A stretch of 64,000 nt of DNA, from contig NC_079419.1 in assembly GCF_026213295.1 (NCBI RefSeq), positions 27,567,206 through 27,631,205 on the forward strand, in the 5' to 3' direction. The notes under the pieces are model-generated. The model was not told where the DNA came from. It saw nothing but the letters and a program-made list of their open reading frames with translations, and made no database searches. Position 1 is the stretch's first letter; every line of letters starts with the position of its first letter. This DNA is from Gadus chalcogrammus (lineage: Eukaryota > Chordata > Actinopteri > Gadiformes > Gadidae). Both the position numbers and the translations under genes were made by a program. This document shows, piece by piece, positions 1 to 11,667 of the stretch.

Positions 1-16
1 AAAATCCAGACATGCC

Positions 17-34
17 GGCCACTAGGTGGCGCTA
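17..34 (+). promoter_or_regulatory. CTCF-like core, family A site 1 (representative)
   Basis: Reads GGCCACTAGGTGGCGCTA. Against the widely used vertebrate CTCF consensus TGGCCACCAGGGGGCGCTA it differs at two internal positions over this span. Every family A unit has a version, always in this orientation. Variants include CGGTCCCTAGG (units 5 and 42) and CGAACACTAGG (unit 11). Binding is inferred from the motif only. Confidence 0.5.
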
Positions 35-472
35 TACCAAGGAATACGCGTTTGGGGCTATAACTCCCACACCGAACCTCCCACAGTCAAAAACGTTATA
101 CCCACAGATGCACTGGAGTCTGCTGCATCTTTTGGGCTAGGCCACGCCCATTTGCGTCTATGAATATTTTTCGCTAAATCGCGAAAACCGCAAAACAGTT
201 TTTTCCCTACTCCTCCCACATTTCTTGACCAATCAACACCAAACTTTGCACACGACATCTTCAGACGCACACGCAAAGGAATCATCAACAGTTTTTTGAT
301 CCGACCTTCGACGACGAAACGGTAGCGTTTTGAATATTTGTTTATTGGCTACGTTTTACGTCAAAACGCAAAAATTCAAAGAATACCAAAAGTAGACGTC
401 GGATCAAGTCCAAATTTTAGACACATGTCGGTGCTACCCTTAATGGCGTTCAATAAAGAATTCGGAATATTT

Positions 473-490
473 CGCCATTAGGGGGCGCAA
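473..490 (+). promoter_or_regulatory. CTCF-like core, family A site 2 (representative)
   Basis: Reads CGCCATTAGGGGGCGCAA, about 450 bp downstream of site 1 and in the same orientation. It recurs in nearly all family A units. Units 2, 19 and 20 carry AGAGGGCGC instead, and unit 14 lacks the TTA before the G run. It fits the CTCF consensus less well than site 1 because of TT for CC and AA for TA at the end. Confidence 0.4.
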
Positions 491-516
491 TAAACGAGGA
501 AATTGTATATCTTCTA

Positions 517-523
517 ATTGGCC
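517..523 (-). promoter_or_regulatory. Inverted CCAAT box of the long-unit promoter-like segment
   Basis: ATTGGCC (GGCCAAT on the reverse strand) lies about 53 bp before TATATAAA at 576. NF-Y sites accept either orientation. A forward CCAATGG lies downstream at 704-710. The grouping recurs in long and mid family A units. Promoter activity is not shown. Confidence 0.35.
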
Positions 524-575
524 AAAGGAATGTTCTTCAAACTATAAGGGAACCATCAAGGGGCAAACCCGAGTC

Positions 576-583
576 TATATAAA
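576..583 (+). promoter_or_regulatory. TATA-like box in long family A unit
   Basis: TATATAAA lies between an upstream ATTGGCC and a downstream GGCGGGAG (610-617). It is present in all long and mid units; unit 31 has TATATAGA. Short units lack the segment. No convincing reading frame follows, so at best it would start a non-coding transcript. Confidence 0.35.
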
Positions 584-1235
584 AAATATGGCCAAGAATT
601 AATAATGTAGGCGGGAGTTATTTGGCAAAGGAAAATTGTCTTTGGAAAATTTCGCCAACAGGGCGGCGCCAAAAAACGACGAAATAATACATCTCCTATT
701 TGGCCAATGGAATGTTCTGAAAACGCGTTTTAGGCTATAACTCCCACACCAAAGCTCCCACAGTCAAAAACGTTATACGCACAGATTCACTGGAGTCAGT
801 TGCATCTTTTGGCATAGGCCAGGCCCATTTGCGTCAGTATTTTCTTTATGCAAAATCGCAAAAACAGCTAAACTGCCTTTTTGCTACTCCTCCCACATTT
901 CTTGCCCAATTGACACCAAACTTTGCACACGACATCTTCAGACGCACACTACAAGAAATCAGCAAAACTATTTTGATCCGACCATCGTTGACGAAACGGT
1001 AGCGTTTTGAATATATGTTTTGCGTTGCAAATCAGTAAAAACTATTTTGATCCAACCGTCGACGACTAAACGGTAGCGGAAAATGCGTTTGGGGCCGAAA
1101 CTCCCACACTGAACCTCTCACAGTCAAAACCTTTATATCCACAGGTTGTTCACGGTAGCGTTTTGAATACTTGCTTCGCGTTGTGCCGGCGAAATGCACA
1201 TTTCTTGTCGCGTTGTGCCGGCGAAATGCACACTT

Positions 1236-1268
1236 CTTGGACCCCTGCATAACTGCTTGCAGTTCTAG
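1236..1268 (+). other. Family A 3' terminus: inverted repeat, palindrome, CTAG
   Basis: CTTGGACCCCT (1236-1246) is the exact inverse of AGGGGTCCAAG at the 5' end of the family. After GCAT comes AACTGCTTGCAGTT (1251-1264), a perfect 6-bp stem with a TT loop, then CTAG and the next TTA run. This end is nearly invariant across units. Rolling-circle transposons use a 3' palindrome shortly before the terminus, and Helentron types have an asymmetric inverted repeat of this kind. Confidence 0.6.
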
Positions 1269-2053
1269 TTATACTTACAGGCTTGAAAGTGGGACTACAG
1301 CCCAAACCGTAAATGGTGCACACGCGCCAATTACATGACTAGATCCAGAATCGGCACCGCTACTCAGATAACAAAATCCAGACACGCCGGCCCCTAGGTG
1401 GCGCTATACCAGGGAATACGCGTTTGGGGCTATAACTCCGACACCGAACCTCCCAGAGTCCAAAAACGTGTACACACAGATGCACTGGAGTCTGCTGCAT
1501 CTTTTGGCCTAGGCCACGCCCATTTGCGTCTATGAATATTTTTCGTTAAATCGCGAAAACCGCAAAACTGTTTTTTCCCTACTCCTCCCACATTTCTTGA
1601 CCAATCGACACCAAACTTTGCACACGACATCTTCAGACGCACACGCAAAGGAATCGTATACAGTTTTTTGATCCGACCTTCGACGACGAAACGGTAGCAT
1701 TTTGAATATTGGTATATTAGCTAAATTAGACGTGGAAAATCCAAAATACAAAAAAATCCAAAATTAGAAATCGGATCGAGTCCAAATTCTACACACATGT
1801 TGGTGCTAACCTTAATGACGTTCGATAAAAATTTCGGACAATTTCGCCATTAGAGGGCGCAATAAACGAGGAAATTGTATATCTTCTACAAAATTTTGCC
1901 GCGAAAACGCTACACTGACTTCTCGCTACTCCTACCACAGTCGAATCCTTTGTATCCACAAGTTCAGGGTAGCGTTTTGAACACATGCTTCGCGTTGTGC
2001 CGGCGAAATTCACATTTCTTGTCGCGTTGTGCCGGCGAAATGCACACTTCTTG
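1269..2053 (+). mobile_element. Family A unit 2 (short, 3' end lost)
   Basis: Second spot is H8, with a private head (CTTACAGGCTTGAAAG). Site 1 is the variant CCCCTAGGTGG. The unit stops at CTTCTTG and joins TTA directly, so half of the inverted repeat, the palindrome and CTAG are missing. Its downstream half closely matches unit 19. Confidence 0.85.
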
Positions 2054-2864
2054 TTATACTTACCCCCCTAAAAGTGGTACCACAGCCCAAACCGTAAATG
2101 GTGCACACACGCCAATGACATGACTAGATCCAGATCTCTTCGGACTACGCAGACGACAAAATCCAGACACGCCGGCCACTAGGTGGCGCCATACCAAGGA
2201 ATACGCGTTTGGGGCTATAACTCCCACACCGAACCTCCCAGAGTTCAAAAACTTGTACACTCAGATGCACTGGAGTCTGCTGCATCTTTTGGCATAGGCC
2301 ACGCCCATTTGCGTCACTAATCTTTTTGCGCAAAATCGCGAAAACCGCAAAACTGTTTTTTCGCTACTCCTCCCACATTTATTGACCAATCGACACAAAC
2401 CTTGGCACACAGCATCTTCAGACGCACACGCAAAAAAATCATATACACTTTTTTGATCCGACCTTCGACGACGAAACGGTAGCGTTTTGAATATTTGTTT
2501 ATTAGCTAAATTAGACGTGAAAAATCAAAAATCCAAAGAAATCCAGAATTATACATCGGATCAAGTCCAAATTTACAGACATGTCGGTGCTAACCTTAGT
2601 GACGTTCGATAAAAATTTCGGAAGATTTCGCCATTAGGGGGCGCAATAAACAAGGAAATTGTATATCTTCTACAGAATTTCGCCGCGAAAACGCTACACT
2701 GACTTCTCGCTACTCCTACCACAGTCAAATCCTTTGTATCCACAGGTTCAGGGTAGCGTTTTAAACACATGCTTCGCGTTGTGCCGGCGAAACGCACATT
2801 TCTTGTCGCGTTGTGCCGGCGAAATGCACACTTCTTGGACCCCTGCATAACTGCTTGCAGTTCG
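2054..2864 (+). mobile_element. Family A unit 3 (short)
   Basis: Head H2. The 3' tail reads CAGTTCGTTAT, a 2-bp loss within the terminal CTAG, while the palindrome stem is kept. No 5' hairpin module. Confidence 0.85.
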
Positions 2865-4345
2865 TTATACTTACCTCCCTAAAAGTGTGCCCACAGCCCA
2901 AACCGTAAATGGTGCAGACATGCCAAATGCATGACTAGATCAAGATCCGTGGCGACTACGCAGACGACAAAATCCAGACATGCCGGCCACTAGGTGGCGC
3001 TATACCAAGGAATACGCGTTTGGGGCTATAACTCCCACACCGAACCTCCCACAGTCAAAAACGTTATACCCACAGATGCACTGGAGTCTGCTGCATCTTT
3101 TGGGCTAGGCCACGCCCATTTGCGTCTATGAATATTTTTCGCTAAATCGCGAAAACCGCAAAACAGTTTTTTCCCTACTCCTCCCACATTTCTTGACCAA
3201 TCAACACCAAACTGTGCACACGACATCTTCCGACGCACACGCAAAGGAATCATCAACAGTTTTTTGATCCGACCTTCGACGACGAAACGGTAGCGTTTTG
3301 AATATTTGTTTATTGGCTACGTTTTACGTCGAAACGCAAAAATTCAAAGAATACCAAAAGTAGACGTCGGATCAAGTCCAGATTTTAGACACATGTCGGT
3401 GCAACCCTTAATGGCGTTCAATAAAGAATTCGGAATATTTCGCCATTAGGGGGCGCAATAAACGAGGGAATTGTATATCTTCTAATTGGCCAAAGGAATG
3501 TTCTTCAAACTATAAGGGAACCATCAAAGGGCAAACCCGAGTCTATATAAAAAATATGGCCGAGAATTAATAATGTAGGCGGGAGTTATTTGGCAAAGGA
3601 AAATTGTCTTTGGAAAATTTCGCCAACAGGGCGGCGCCAAAAAACGACGAAATAATATATCTCCTATTTGGCCAATGGAATGTTCTGAAAACGCGTTTTA
3701 GGCTATAACTCCCACACCGAAGCTCCCACAGTCAAAAACGTTATACGCACAGATTCAATGGAGTCAGCTGCATCTTTTGGCATAGGCCAGGCCCATTTGC
3801 GTCAGTATTTTCTTTATGCAAAATCGCAAAAACAGCTAAACTGCCTTTTCGCTACTCCTCCCACATTTCTTGACCAATTGACACAAAACTTTGCACACGG
3901 TATCTTCAGACGCACACGCAAAGAAATCATCAACAGTTTTTTGATCCGACCTTCGACGACGAAACGGTAGAGTTTTGAATATTTGTTTATTAGCTAAATT
4001 AGACGTGGAAAATTAAAAATCCAAAATATCCAAAATTAGACATCGGATCGAGTCCAAATTCTATACACATGTTAATGCTAACCTTAATGACGTTCGATAA
4101 AAATTTCGGAAAATTTCGCCATTAGGGGGCGTCATAAACGAGGAAATTGTATATCTTCTAAAAAAAATTGCCGCGAACTGACTTCTCGCTACTCCTACCA
4201 CAGTCAAATCCTTTGTATCCACAGGTTCAGGGTAGCGTTTTGAACACATGCTTCGCGTTGTGCCGGCGAAACGCACATTTCTTGTCGCGTTGTGCCGGCG
4301 AAATGCACACTTCTTGGACCCCTGCATAACTGCTTGCAGTTCTAG
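2865..4345 (+). mobile_element. Family A unit 4 (composite, 1481 bp)
   Basis: Second spot is H5. The 5' part is long class with the TATA segment and a second P. After that P it continues with another block Q and a short-class tail, so a second site 2 (CGCCATTAGGGGGCGTCA) is present. It looks like a recombinant between a long and a short unit. Confidence 0.85.
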
Positions 4346-5336
4346 TTAGGGGTCCAAGCCAACAGGTTGGATCCCTATTGTTTTTGTAAGGATTTTTTTT
4401 ATTATTATTAGGGGTCCAAGCCAACAGGTTGGATCCCTATTGTTTTTGTAAGGATTATTATTATTAGGGGTCCAAGCCAACAGGTTGGATCCCTATTGTT
4501 TTTGTAAGGATTATTATTATTATTATTTCGTACGCCTTAGAAGTGGTACCACAGCCCAAACCGTAAATGGTGCACACGCGCCAATTGCATGACTAGATCC
4601 AGAATCGGCACCGCTACTCAGATAACAAAATCCAGACACGCCGGTCCCTAGGTGGCGCTATACTAAGGAATACGCGTTTGGGGCTATAACTTCCACACCG
4701 AACCTCCCAGAGTCCAAAAACGTGTACACACAGATGCACTGGAGTCTGCTGCATCTTTTGGCCTAGGCCACGCCCATTTGCGTCTATGAATATTTTTCGC
4801 TAAATCGCGAAAACCGCAAAACTGTTTTTTCGCTACTCCTCCCACATTTCTCGCCCGATCAACACCAAACTTTGCACACGACATCTTCAGACGCACACGC
4901 AAATAAATCCTAGACACTTTTTTGATCCGACCTTCGACGACGAAACGGTAGCGTTTTGAATATTTGTTTATTAGCTAAATTAGACGTGAAAAGTCAAAAA
5001 TCCGAAGAAATCCAGAATTATACATCGGATCGAGCCCAAATTTTACAGACATGTTGGTGCTAACCTTAATGACGTTCAATAAAAAATTCGGACAATTTCG
5101 CCGTTAGGGGGCGCAATAAACGAGGAAATTGTATATCTTCTACAAAATGTTGCCGCGAAAACGCTACACTGACTTCTCGCTACTCCTACCACAGTCAAAT
5201 CCTTTGTATCCACAGGTTCAGGGTAGCGTTTTGAACACATGCTTCGCGTTGTGCCGGCGAAATTCACATTTCTTGTCGCGTTGTGCCGGCGAAATGCACA
5301 CTTCTTGGACCCCTGCATAACTGCTTGCAGTTCTAG
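4346..5336 (+). mobile_element. Family A unit 5 (short, three 5' modules)
   Basis: Three tandem 5' modules precede an H8 head with a private start (CGTACGCCTTAG). Site 1 is the CCCTAGG variant. Body is short class with two 32-bp repeats. Confidence 0.85.
4349..4528 (+). repeat. Three tandem copies of the family A 5' hairpin module
   Basis: Copies begin at 4349, 4411 and 4467, each 46 bp followed by a TTA run. The module folds as GGGGTCCAAGCC pairing with GGTTGGATCCC, with one bulge and one G-T pair, then CTATTGTTTTTGTAAGGATT. Confidence 0.85.
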
Positions 5337-6138
5337 TTATTATTATTATTATACTTACCCCCCTAAAAGTGGTACCACAGCCCAAACCGTAAATGGTGCA
5401 CACACGCCAATTACATGACTAGATCCAGATCTCTTCGGACTACGCAGACGACAAAATCCAGACATGCCGGCCACTAGGTGGCGCTATACCAAGGAATACG
5501 CGTTTGGGGCTATAACTCCCACACCGAACCTCCCACAGTCCAAAAACTTGTACACACAGATGCACTGGAGTCTGCTGCATCTTTTGGCCTAGGCCACGCC
5601 CATTTGCGTCTATGAATATTTTTCGCTAAATCGCGAAAACCGCAAAACTGTTTTTTCGCTACTCCTCGCACATTTCTTGACCAATCAACACCAAACTTTG
5701 CACACGGCATCTTCAGACGCACGCGCAAAGAAATCATATACAGTTTTTTGATCCGACCTTCGACGACGAAACGGTAGAGTTTTGAATATTCTTTTATTAG
5801 CTAAATTAGACGTGGAAAATTAAAAAAACAAAAAATTCCAAAATTAGACATCGGATCGAGTCCAAATTTTAGACACATGTTGGTGCTAACCCTAATGACC
5901 TTCGATAAAAATTTCGGAAAATTTCGCAATTAGGGGGCGCAATAAACGAGGAAATTGTATATCTTCTACAAAAATTTCGCCGCGAAAACGCTACACTGAC
6001 TTCTCGCTACTCCACAGGTTCAGGGTAGCGTTTTGAAAACATGCTTCGCGTTTTTCCGGCGAAATGCACATTTCTTGTCGCGTTGTGCCGGCGAAATGCA
6101 CACTTCTTGGACCCCTGCATAACTGCTTGCAGTTCTAG
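5337..6138 (+). mobile_element. Family A unit 6 (short)
   Basis: Head H2. The tail has a deletion of about 24 bp (ACTCCACAGG junction) and the variant GCGTTTTTCCGGCG. Units 29 and 44 share both marks, and unit 17 shares the deletion, so these derive from one source. Confidence 0.85.
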
Positions 6139-6955
6139 TTATTATACTTCCCGCGCTAAAAGTGGGCCCACAGCCCAAACCGTAAATGGTGCCGACACGC
6201 CAATTGCATGACTAGATCCAGGTCCGGCACCGCTACTCAGATAACAAAATCCAGACACGCCGGCCACTAGGTGGCGCTATACCAAGGAAAGACGCGTTTG
6301 GGGCTATAACTCCCACACCGAACCTCCCACATTCAAAACCTCGTACACACAGATTCACTGGAGTCTGCTGCATCTTTTGGCATAGGCCACGCCCATTTGC
6401 GTCCATAATTTTTTTTCGCAAAATCGCGAAAACCGCAAAACTGTTTTTTCGCTACTCCTCCCACATTTCTTGACCAATCGACACAAAACTTTGCACACGA
6501 CATCTTCAGACGCACACGCAAAGGAATCATATACAGTTTTTTGATCCGACCTTCGACGACGAAACGATAGCATTTTGAATATTGGTATATTAGCTAAATT
6601 AGACGTGGAAAATCAAAAATACAAAAAAATACAAAATTAGACATCGGATCGAGTCCAAATTCTACACACATGTTGGTGCTAACCTTAATGACGTTCGATA
6701 AAAAATTCGGAAAATTCCGCCATTAGGGGGCGCAATAAACGAGGAAATTGTATATCTTCTACAAAATTTCGCCGCGAAAACGCTACACTGACTTCTCGCT
6801 ACTCCTACCACAGTCAAATCCTTTGTATCCACAGGTTCAGGGTAGCGTTTTGAACACATGCTTCGCGTTGTGCCGGCGAAACGCACATTTCTTGTCGCGT
6901 TGTGCCGGCGAAATGCACACTTCTTGGACCCCTGCATAACTGCTTGCAGTTCTAG
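6139..6955 (+). mobile_element. Family A unit 7 (short)
   Basis: Head H1. The body from about 6141 to 6960 is base-for-base the same as unit 9 at an offset of exactly 1800 bp in a line-by-line comparison. Confidence 0.88.
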
Positions 6956-7773
6956 TTATTATACTACCTCCCCGTGAAAGTGGAACCACAGCCCAAACCG
7001 TAAATGGTGCACACGCGCCAATTGCATGGCTAGATCCAGAATCGGCACCGCTACTCAGATAACAAAATCCAGACACGCCGGCCACTAGGTGGCGCTATAC
7101 CAACGAATACGCGTTTGGGGCTATAACTCCCACACCGAACCTCCCAGAGTCCAAAAACTTGTACACACAGATGCACTGGAGTCTGCTGCATCTTTTGGCC
7201 TAGGCCACGCCCATTTGCGTCTATGAATATTTTTCGCTAAATCGCGAAAACCGCAAAACTGTTTTTTCCCTACTCCTCCCACATTTCTTGACCAATCAAC
7301 ACCAAACTTTGCACACGGCATCTGCAGACGCACCCGCAAAGAAATCATCAACAGTTTTTTGATCCGACCTTCGACGACGAAACGGTAGAGTTTTGAATAT
7401 TTGTTTATTAGCTAAATTAGACGTGGAAAATCAAAAATCAAAAAGAATCAGAAATTAGACATCGGATCAAGTCCAAACTTTAGACACATGTCGGTGCTAA
7501 CCTTAATGGCGTTCAATAAAAAAATCGGAATATTTCGCCATCAGGGGGCGCAATAAACGAGGAAATTGTATATCTTCGACAAAATTTCGCCACAAAAACG
7601 CTACACTGACTTCTCGCTACTCCTACCACAGTCAAATCCTTTGTATCCACAGGTTCAGGGTAGCGTTTTCAACACATGCTCCGCGTTGTGCCGGCGAAAA
7701 GCACATTTCTTGTCGCGTTGTGCCGGCGAAATGCACACTTCTTGGACCCCTGCATAACTGCTTGCAGTTCTAG
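6956..7773 (+). mobile_element. Family A unit 8 (short)
   Basis: Head ACCTCCCCGTGAAAG with an H8 second spot. It sits between the identical units 7 and 9. No 5' module. Confidence 0.85.
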
Positions 7774-8755
7774 TTAGGGGTCCAAGCCAACAGGTTGGAT
7801 CCCTATTGTTTTTGTAAGGATTATTATTAGGGGTCCAAGCCAACAGGTTGGATCCCTATTGTTTTTGTAAGGATTTTTCTTATTAGGGGTCCAAGCCAAC
7901 AGGTTGGATCCCTATTGTTTTTGTAAGGATTATTATTATTATTATACTTCCCGCGCTAAAAGTGGGCCCACAGCCCAAACCGTAAATGGTGCCGACACGC
8001 CAATTGCATGACTAGATCCAGGTCCGGCACCGCTACTCAGATAACAAAATCCAGACACGCCGGCCACTAGGTGGCGCTATACCAAGGAAAGACGCGTTTG
8101 GGGCTATAACTCCCACACCGAACCTCCCACATTCAAAACCTCGTACACACAGATTCACTGGAGTCTGCTGCATCTTTTGGCATAGGCCACGCCCATTTGC
8201 GTCCATAATTTTTTTTCGCAAAATCGCGAAAACCGCAAAACTGTTTTTTCGCTACTCCTCCCACATTTCTTGACCAATCGACACAAAACTTTGCACACGA
8301 CATCTTCAGACGCACACGCAAAGGAATCATATACAGTTTTTTGATCCGACCTTCGACGACGAAACGATAGCATTTTGAATATTGGTATATTAGCTAAATT
8401 AGACGTGGAAAATCAAAAATACAAAAAAATACAAAATTAGACATCGGATCGAGTCCAAATTCTACACACATGTTGGTGCTAACCTTAATGACGTTCGATA
8501 AAAAATTCGGAAAATTCCGCCATTAGGGGGCGCAATAAACGAGGAAATTGTATATCTTCTACAAAATTTCGCCGCGAAAACGCTACACTGACTTCTCGCT
8601 ACTCCTACCACAGTCAAATCCTTTGTATCCACAGGTTCAGGGTAGCGTTTTGAACACATGCTTCGCGTTGTGCCGGCGAAACGCACATTTCTTGTCGCGT
8701 TGTGCCGGCGAAATGCACACTTCTTGGACCCCTGCATAACTGCTTGCAGTTCTAG
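7774..8755 (+). mobile_element. Family A unit 9 (short, three 5' modules)
   Basis: Modules start at 7777, 7830 and 7886. The H1 body is an exact copy of unit 7, which has no module. The copies therefore differ only in the modules at their 5' end, showing that modules are gained or lost separately from the body. Confidence 0.88.
7777..7945 (+). repeat. Three tandem copies of the family A 5' hairpin module
   Basis: Starts at 7777, 7830 and 7886, separated by TTA-rich spacers of different lengths. The 46-bp core is the same in all three. Confidence 0.85.
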
Positions 8756-9569
8756 TTATTCTTACCCCCCTAAAAGTGGGCCCACACCCCAAACCGTAAA
8801 AGGTGCCGACACGCGAATTGCATGACTAGATCCAGATCTCTTCGGACTACGCAGACGACCAAATCCAGACACGCCGGCCACTAGGTGGCGCTATACCAAG
8901 GAATACGCGTTTGGGGCTATAACTCCCACACCGAACCACCCAGAGTCCAATAACTTGTACACACAGATGCACTGGAGTCTACTGCATCTTTTGGCCTAGG
9001 CCACGCCCATTTGCGTCTATGAATATTTTTCGCTAAATCGCGAAAACCGCAAAACTGTATTTTCGCTACTCCTCCCACATTTCTTGCCCAATCAACACCA
9101 AACTTTGCACACGGCATCTTCAGACGCACACGCAAAGAAATCTTAGACAGTTTTTTGATCCGACCTTCGACGACGAAACGATAGAGTTTTGAATATTTGT
9201 TTATTAGCAAAATTAGACGTGGAAAATTAAAAATCCCAAAAAATCCAAAATTAGACATCGGAACGAGTCCAAATTTTACAGACATGTTGGTTCTAACCTT
9301 AATGTCGTTCGATAAAAATTTCGGAAGATTTCGCCGTTAGGGGGCGCCATAAACAAGGAAATTGCATATCTTCTACAAAAATTCCCCGCGAAAACGCTAC
9401 ACTGACTTCTCGCTACTCCTACCACAGTCAAATCCTTTGTATCCACAGGTTCAGGGTAGCGTTTTGAACACATGCTCCGCGTTGTGCCGGCGAAACGCAC
9501 ATTTCTTGTCGCGTTGTGCCGGCGAAATGCACACTTCTTGGACCCCTGCATAACTGCTTGCAGTTCTAG
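8756..9569 (+). mobile_element. Family A unit 10 (short)
   Basis: Head H2 with CACACCCC replacing CACAGCCC. Two 32-bp repeats and an intact 3' end. No 5' module. Confidence 0.85.
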
Positions 9570-10581
9570 TTATTATTCTTACCTCCCTAAAAGTGGGACC
9601 ACAGCCCAAACCGTAAATGGTGCCGACACGCGAATTGCATGACTAGATCCAGATCTCTTCGGACTACGCAGACGACAAAATCCAGACACGCCGAACACTA
9701 GGTGGCGCTATACCAAGGGAAAACGCGTTTGGGGCTATAACTCCCACACCGAACCTCCCACAGTCAAAAACTTGTACCCACATATCCACTGGAGTCTGTT
9801 GCATCTTTTGGCATAGGCCACGCCCATTTGCGTCTATAATTTTTTTTCTCAAAATCGCGAAAACCGTAAAACTGTTTTTTCGCTACTCCTCCCACATTTC
9901 TTGACCAATCAACACCAAACTTTGCACACGACATCTTCAGACAGACACGCAAAGAAATTTTTGAACACTTTTTTGATTTGCCCTTTGACGACGAAACGGT
10001 AGCGTTTTGAATATTTGTTTATTAGCTACGTTTTACGTCGAAACGCAAAAAAATTAAAAAATACCAAAATTAAACATCGGATCAAGTCCAAATTTTTGAC
10101 ACATGTCGATGCTACCCCTACTGGCGTTCAGTAAAATAATCGGAATATTTCGCCATAAGGGGGCGCAATAAACGAGGAAATTGTATATCTTCTAATTGGC
10201 CAAAGGAATGTTCTTCAAACTATAAGGGAACCATCAAGGGGCAAACCCGAGTCTATATAAAAAATATGGCCAAGAATTATTAATGTGGGCGGGAGTTATT
10301 TGGCAAAGGAAAATTGTCTTTGGAAAATTTCGCCACAAGGGGGCGCAAATAAACGACGAAATAATACATCTCCTAACTGGCCAATGGAATGTTCTGAAAA
10401 CGCGTTTTGGGCTATAACTCCCACACCGAAGCTCCCACAGTCAAAACCTTTATATCCACAGATTCACTGGAGTCAGCTGCATCTTTTGGCACACTGTTTC
10501 TCAATTTTTGAACACATGCTTCGCGTTGTGCCGGCGAAATGCACACTTCTTGGACCCCTGCATAACTGCTTGCAGTTCTAG
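9570..10581 (+). mobile_element. Family A unit 11 (mid class)
   Basis: Head H2. Site 1 is the divergent CGAACACTAGG. The second P is cut short and joins TTTCTCAATTTTTGAACAC, followed by one 32-bp repeat. A third CTCF-like core, CGCCACAAGGGGGCGCAA, lies at about 10333-10350. Confidence 0.85.
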
Positions 10582-10628
10582 TTAGGGGTCCAAGCCAACA
10601 GGTTGGATCCCTATTGTTTTTGTAAGGA

Positions 10629-10667
<39 letters not shown>

Positions 10668-11667
10668 CCCCCTAGAAGTGGGTCCACAGCCCAAACCGTA
10701 AATGGTGCCGACACGCCAATTGCATGACTAGATCCAGGGCCCTGAGTTCTAAGCAGACGACCAAATCCAGACACGCCGGCCACTAGGTGGCGCTATACCA
10801 AGGAAAGACGCGTTTGGGGCTATAACTCCCACACCGAACCTCCCACATTCAAAACCTTGTACACACATATTCACTGGAGTCTGCTGCATCTTTTGGCATA
10901 GGCCACGCCCATTTGCGTCTATGAATATTTTTCGCAAAATCGCGAAAACCGCAAAACAGTTTTTTCCCTACTCCTCCCACATTTTTTGACCAATCAACAC
11001 CAACCTTTGCACACGACATCTTCAGACGCACACGCAAAGAAATTATCGGACAGTTTTTTGATCCGACCGTCGACGACGAAACGGTAGCGTTTTGAATATT
11101 GGTATATTAGCTAAATTAGACGTGGAAAATCAAAAATCCAGAAAGATCCAAAAGTAGACATCGGAACGAGTCCAGATTTTACATACATGTTGGTGCTAAC
11201 CTTAATGTCGTTCAATAAAATTTTCGGAATATTTCGCCATTAGGGGGCGCAATAAACGAGGAAATTGTATATCTTCTAATTGGCCCAAGGAATGTTCTTC
11301 AAACTATAAGGGAACCATCAAGGGGCAAACCCGAGTCTATATAAAAAATATGGCCAAGAATTATTAATGTGGGCGGGAGTTATTTGGCAAAGGAAAATTG
11401 TCTTTGGAAAATTTCGCCACAAGGGGTCGCAAATAAACGACGAAATAATATATCTCCTAACTGGCCAATGGAATGTTCTGAAAACGCGTTTCGGGCTATA
11501 ACTCCCACACCGAAGCTCCCACAGTCAAAACCTTTATATCCACAGATTCACTGGAGTCAGCTGCATCTTTTGGCATACGCTGTTTCTCAATTTTTGAACA
11601 CATGCTTTGCGTTGTGCCGGCGAAATGCACACTTCTTGGACCCCTGCATAACTGCTTGCAGTTCTAG
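10582..11667 (+). mobile_element. Family A unit 12 (mid class, one 5' module)
   Basis: Module at 10585 with a long TTA run (to about 10665). Head H4. Same shortened second P and single 32-bp repeat as unit 11. The third core is GGGGTCGC. Confidence 0.85.

Larger units (their letters stand above)
1..1268 (+). mobile_element. Family A unit 1 (long, 5' cut by window edge)
   Basis: The window opens just before CTCF-like site 1, so head and 5' module are missing. Long class: block P is followed by the ATTGGCC/TATATAAA segment, a second P copy and a partial third. It ends with two 32-bp repeats, CTTGGACCCCT, the palindrome AACTGCTTGCAGTT and CTAG. Confidence 0.85.

Noticed and set aside
58..288. 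Recurring reverse-strand open frame MMIPLRVRLKMSCAKFGVDW... in block P
   Set aside because: Same reasoning: frame lengths differ between units through indels and stops, there is no known domain, and no sign of protein-level constraint.
1032..1250. Recurring reverse-strand open frame of 72-92 codons beginning MQGSKKCAFRRHN in most family A units
   Set aside because: It runs through the 3' terminus and 32-bp repeats, overlaps an equally open forward frame (MYIFYKISPRKR...), and differences between copies change residues freely in both frames. No recognisable domain. Openness follows from high copy identity.
4347..4352. TTAGGGG strings resembling telomere repeats
   Set aside because: They are the TTA run meeting the 5' end of family A (GGGGTCC), not tandem TTAGGG.
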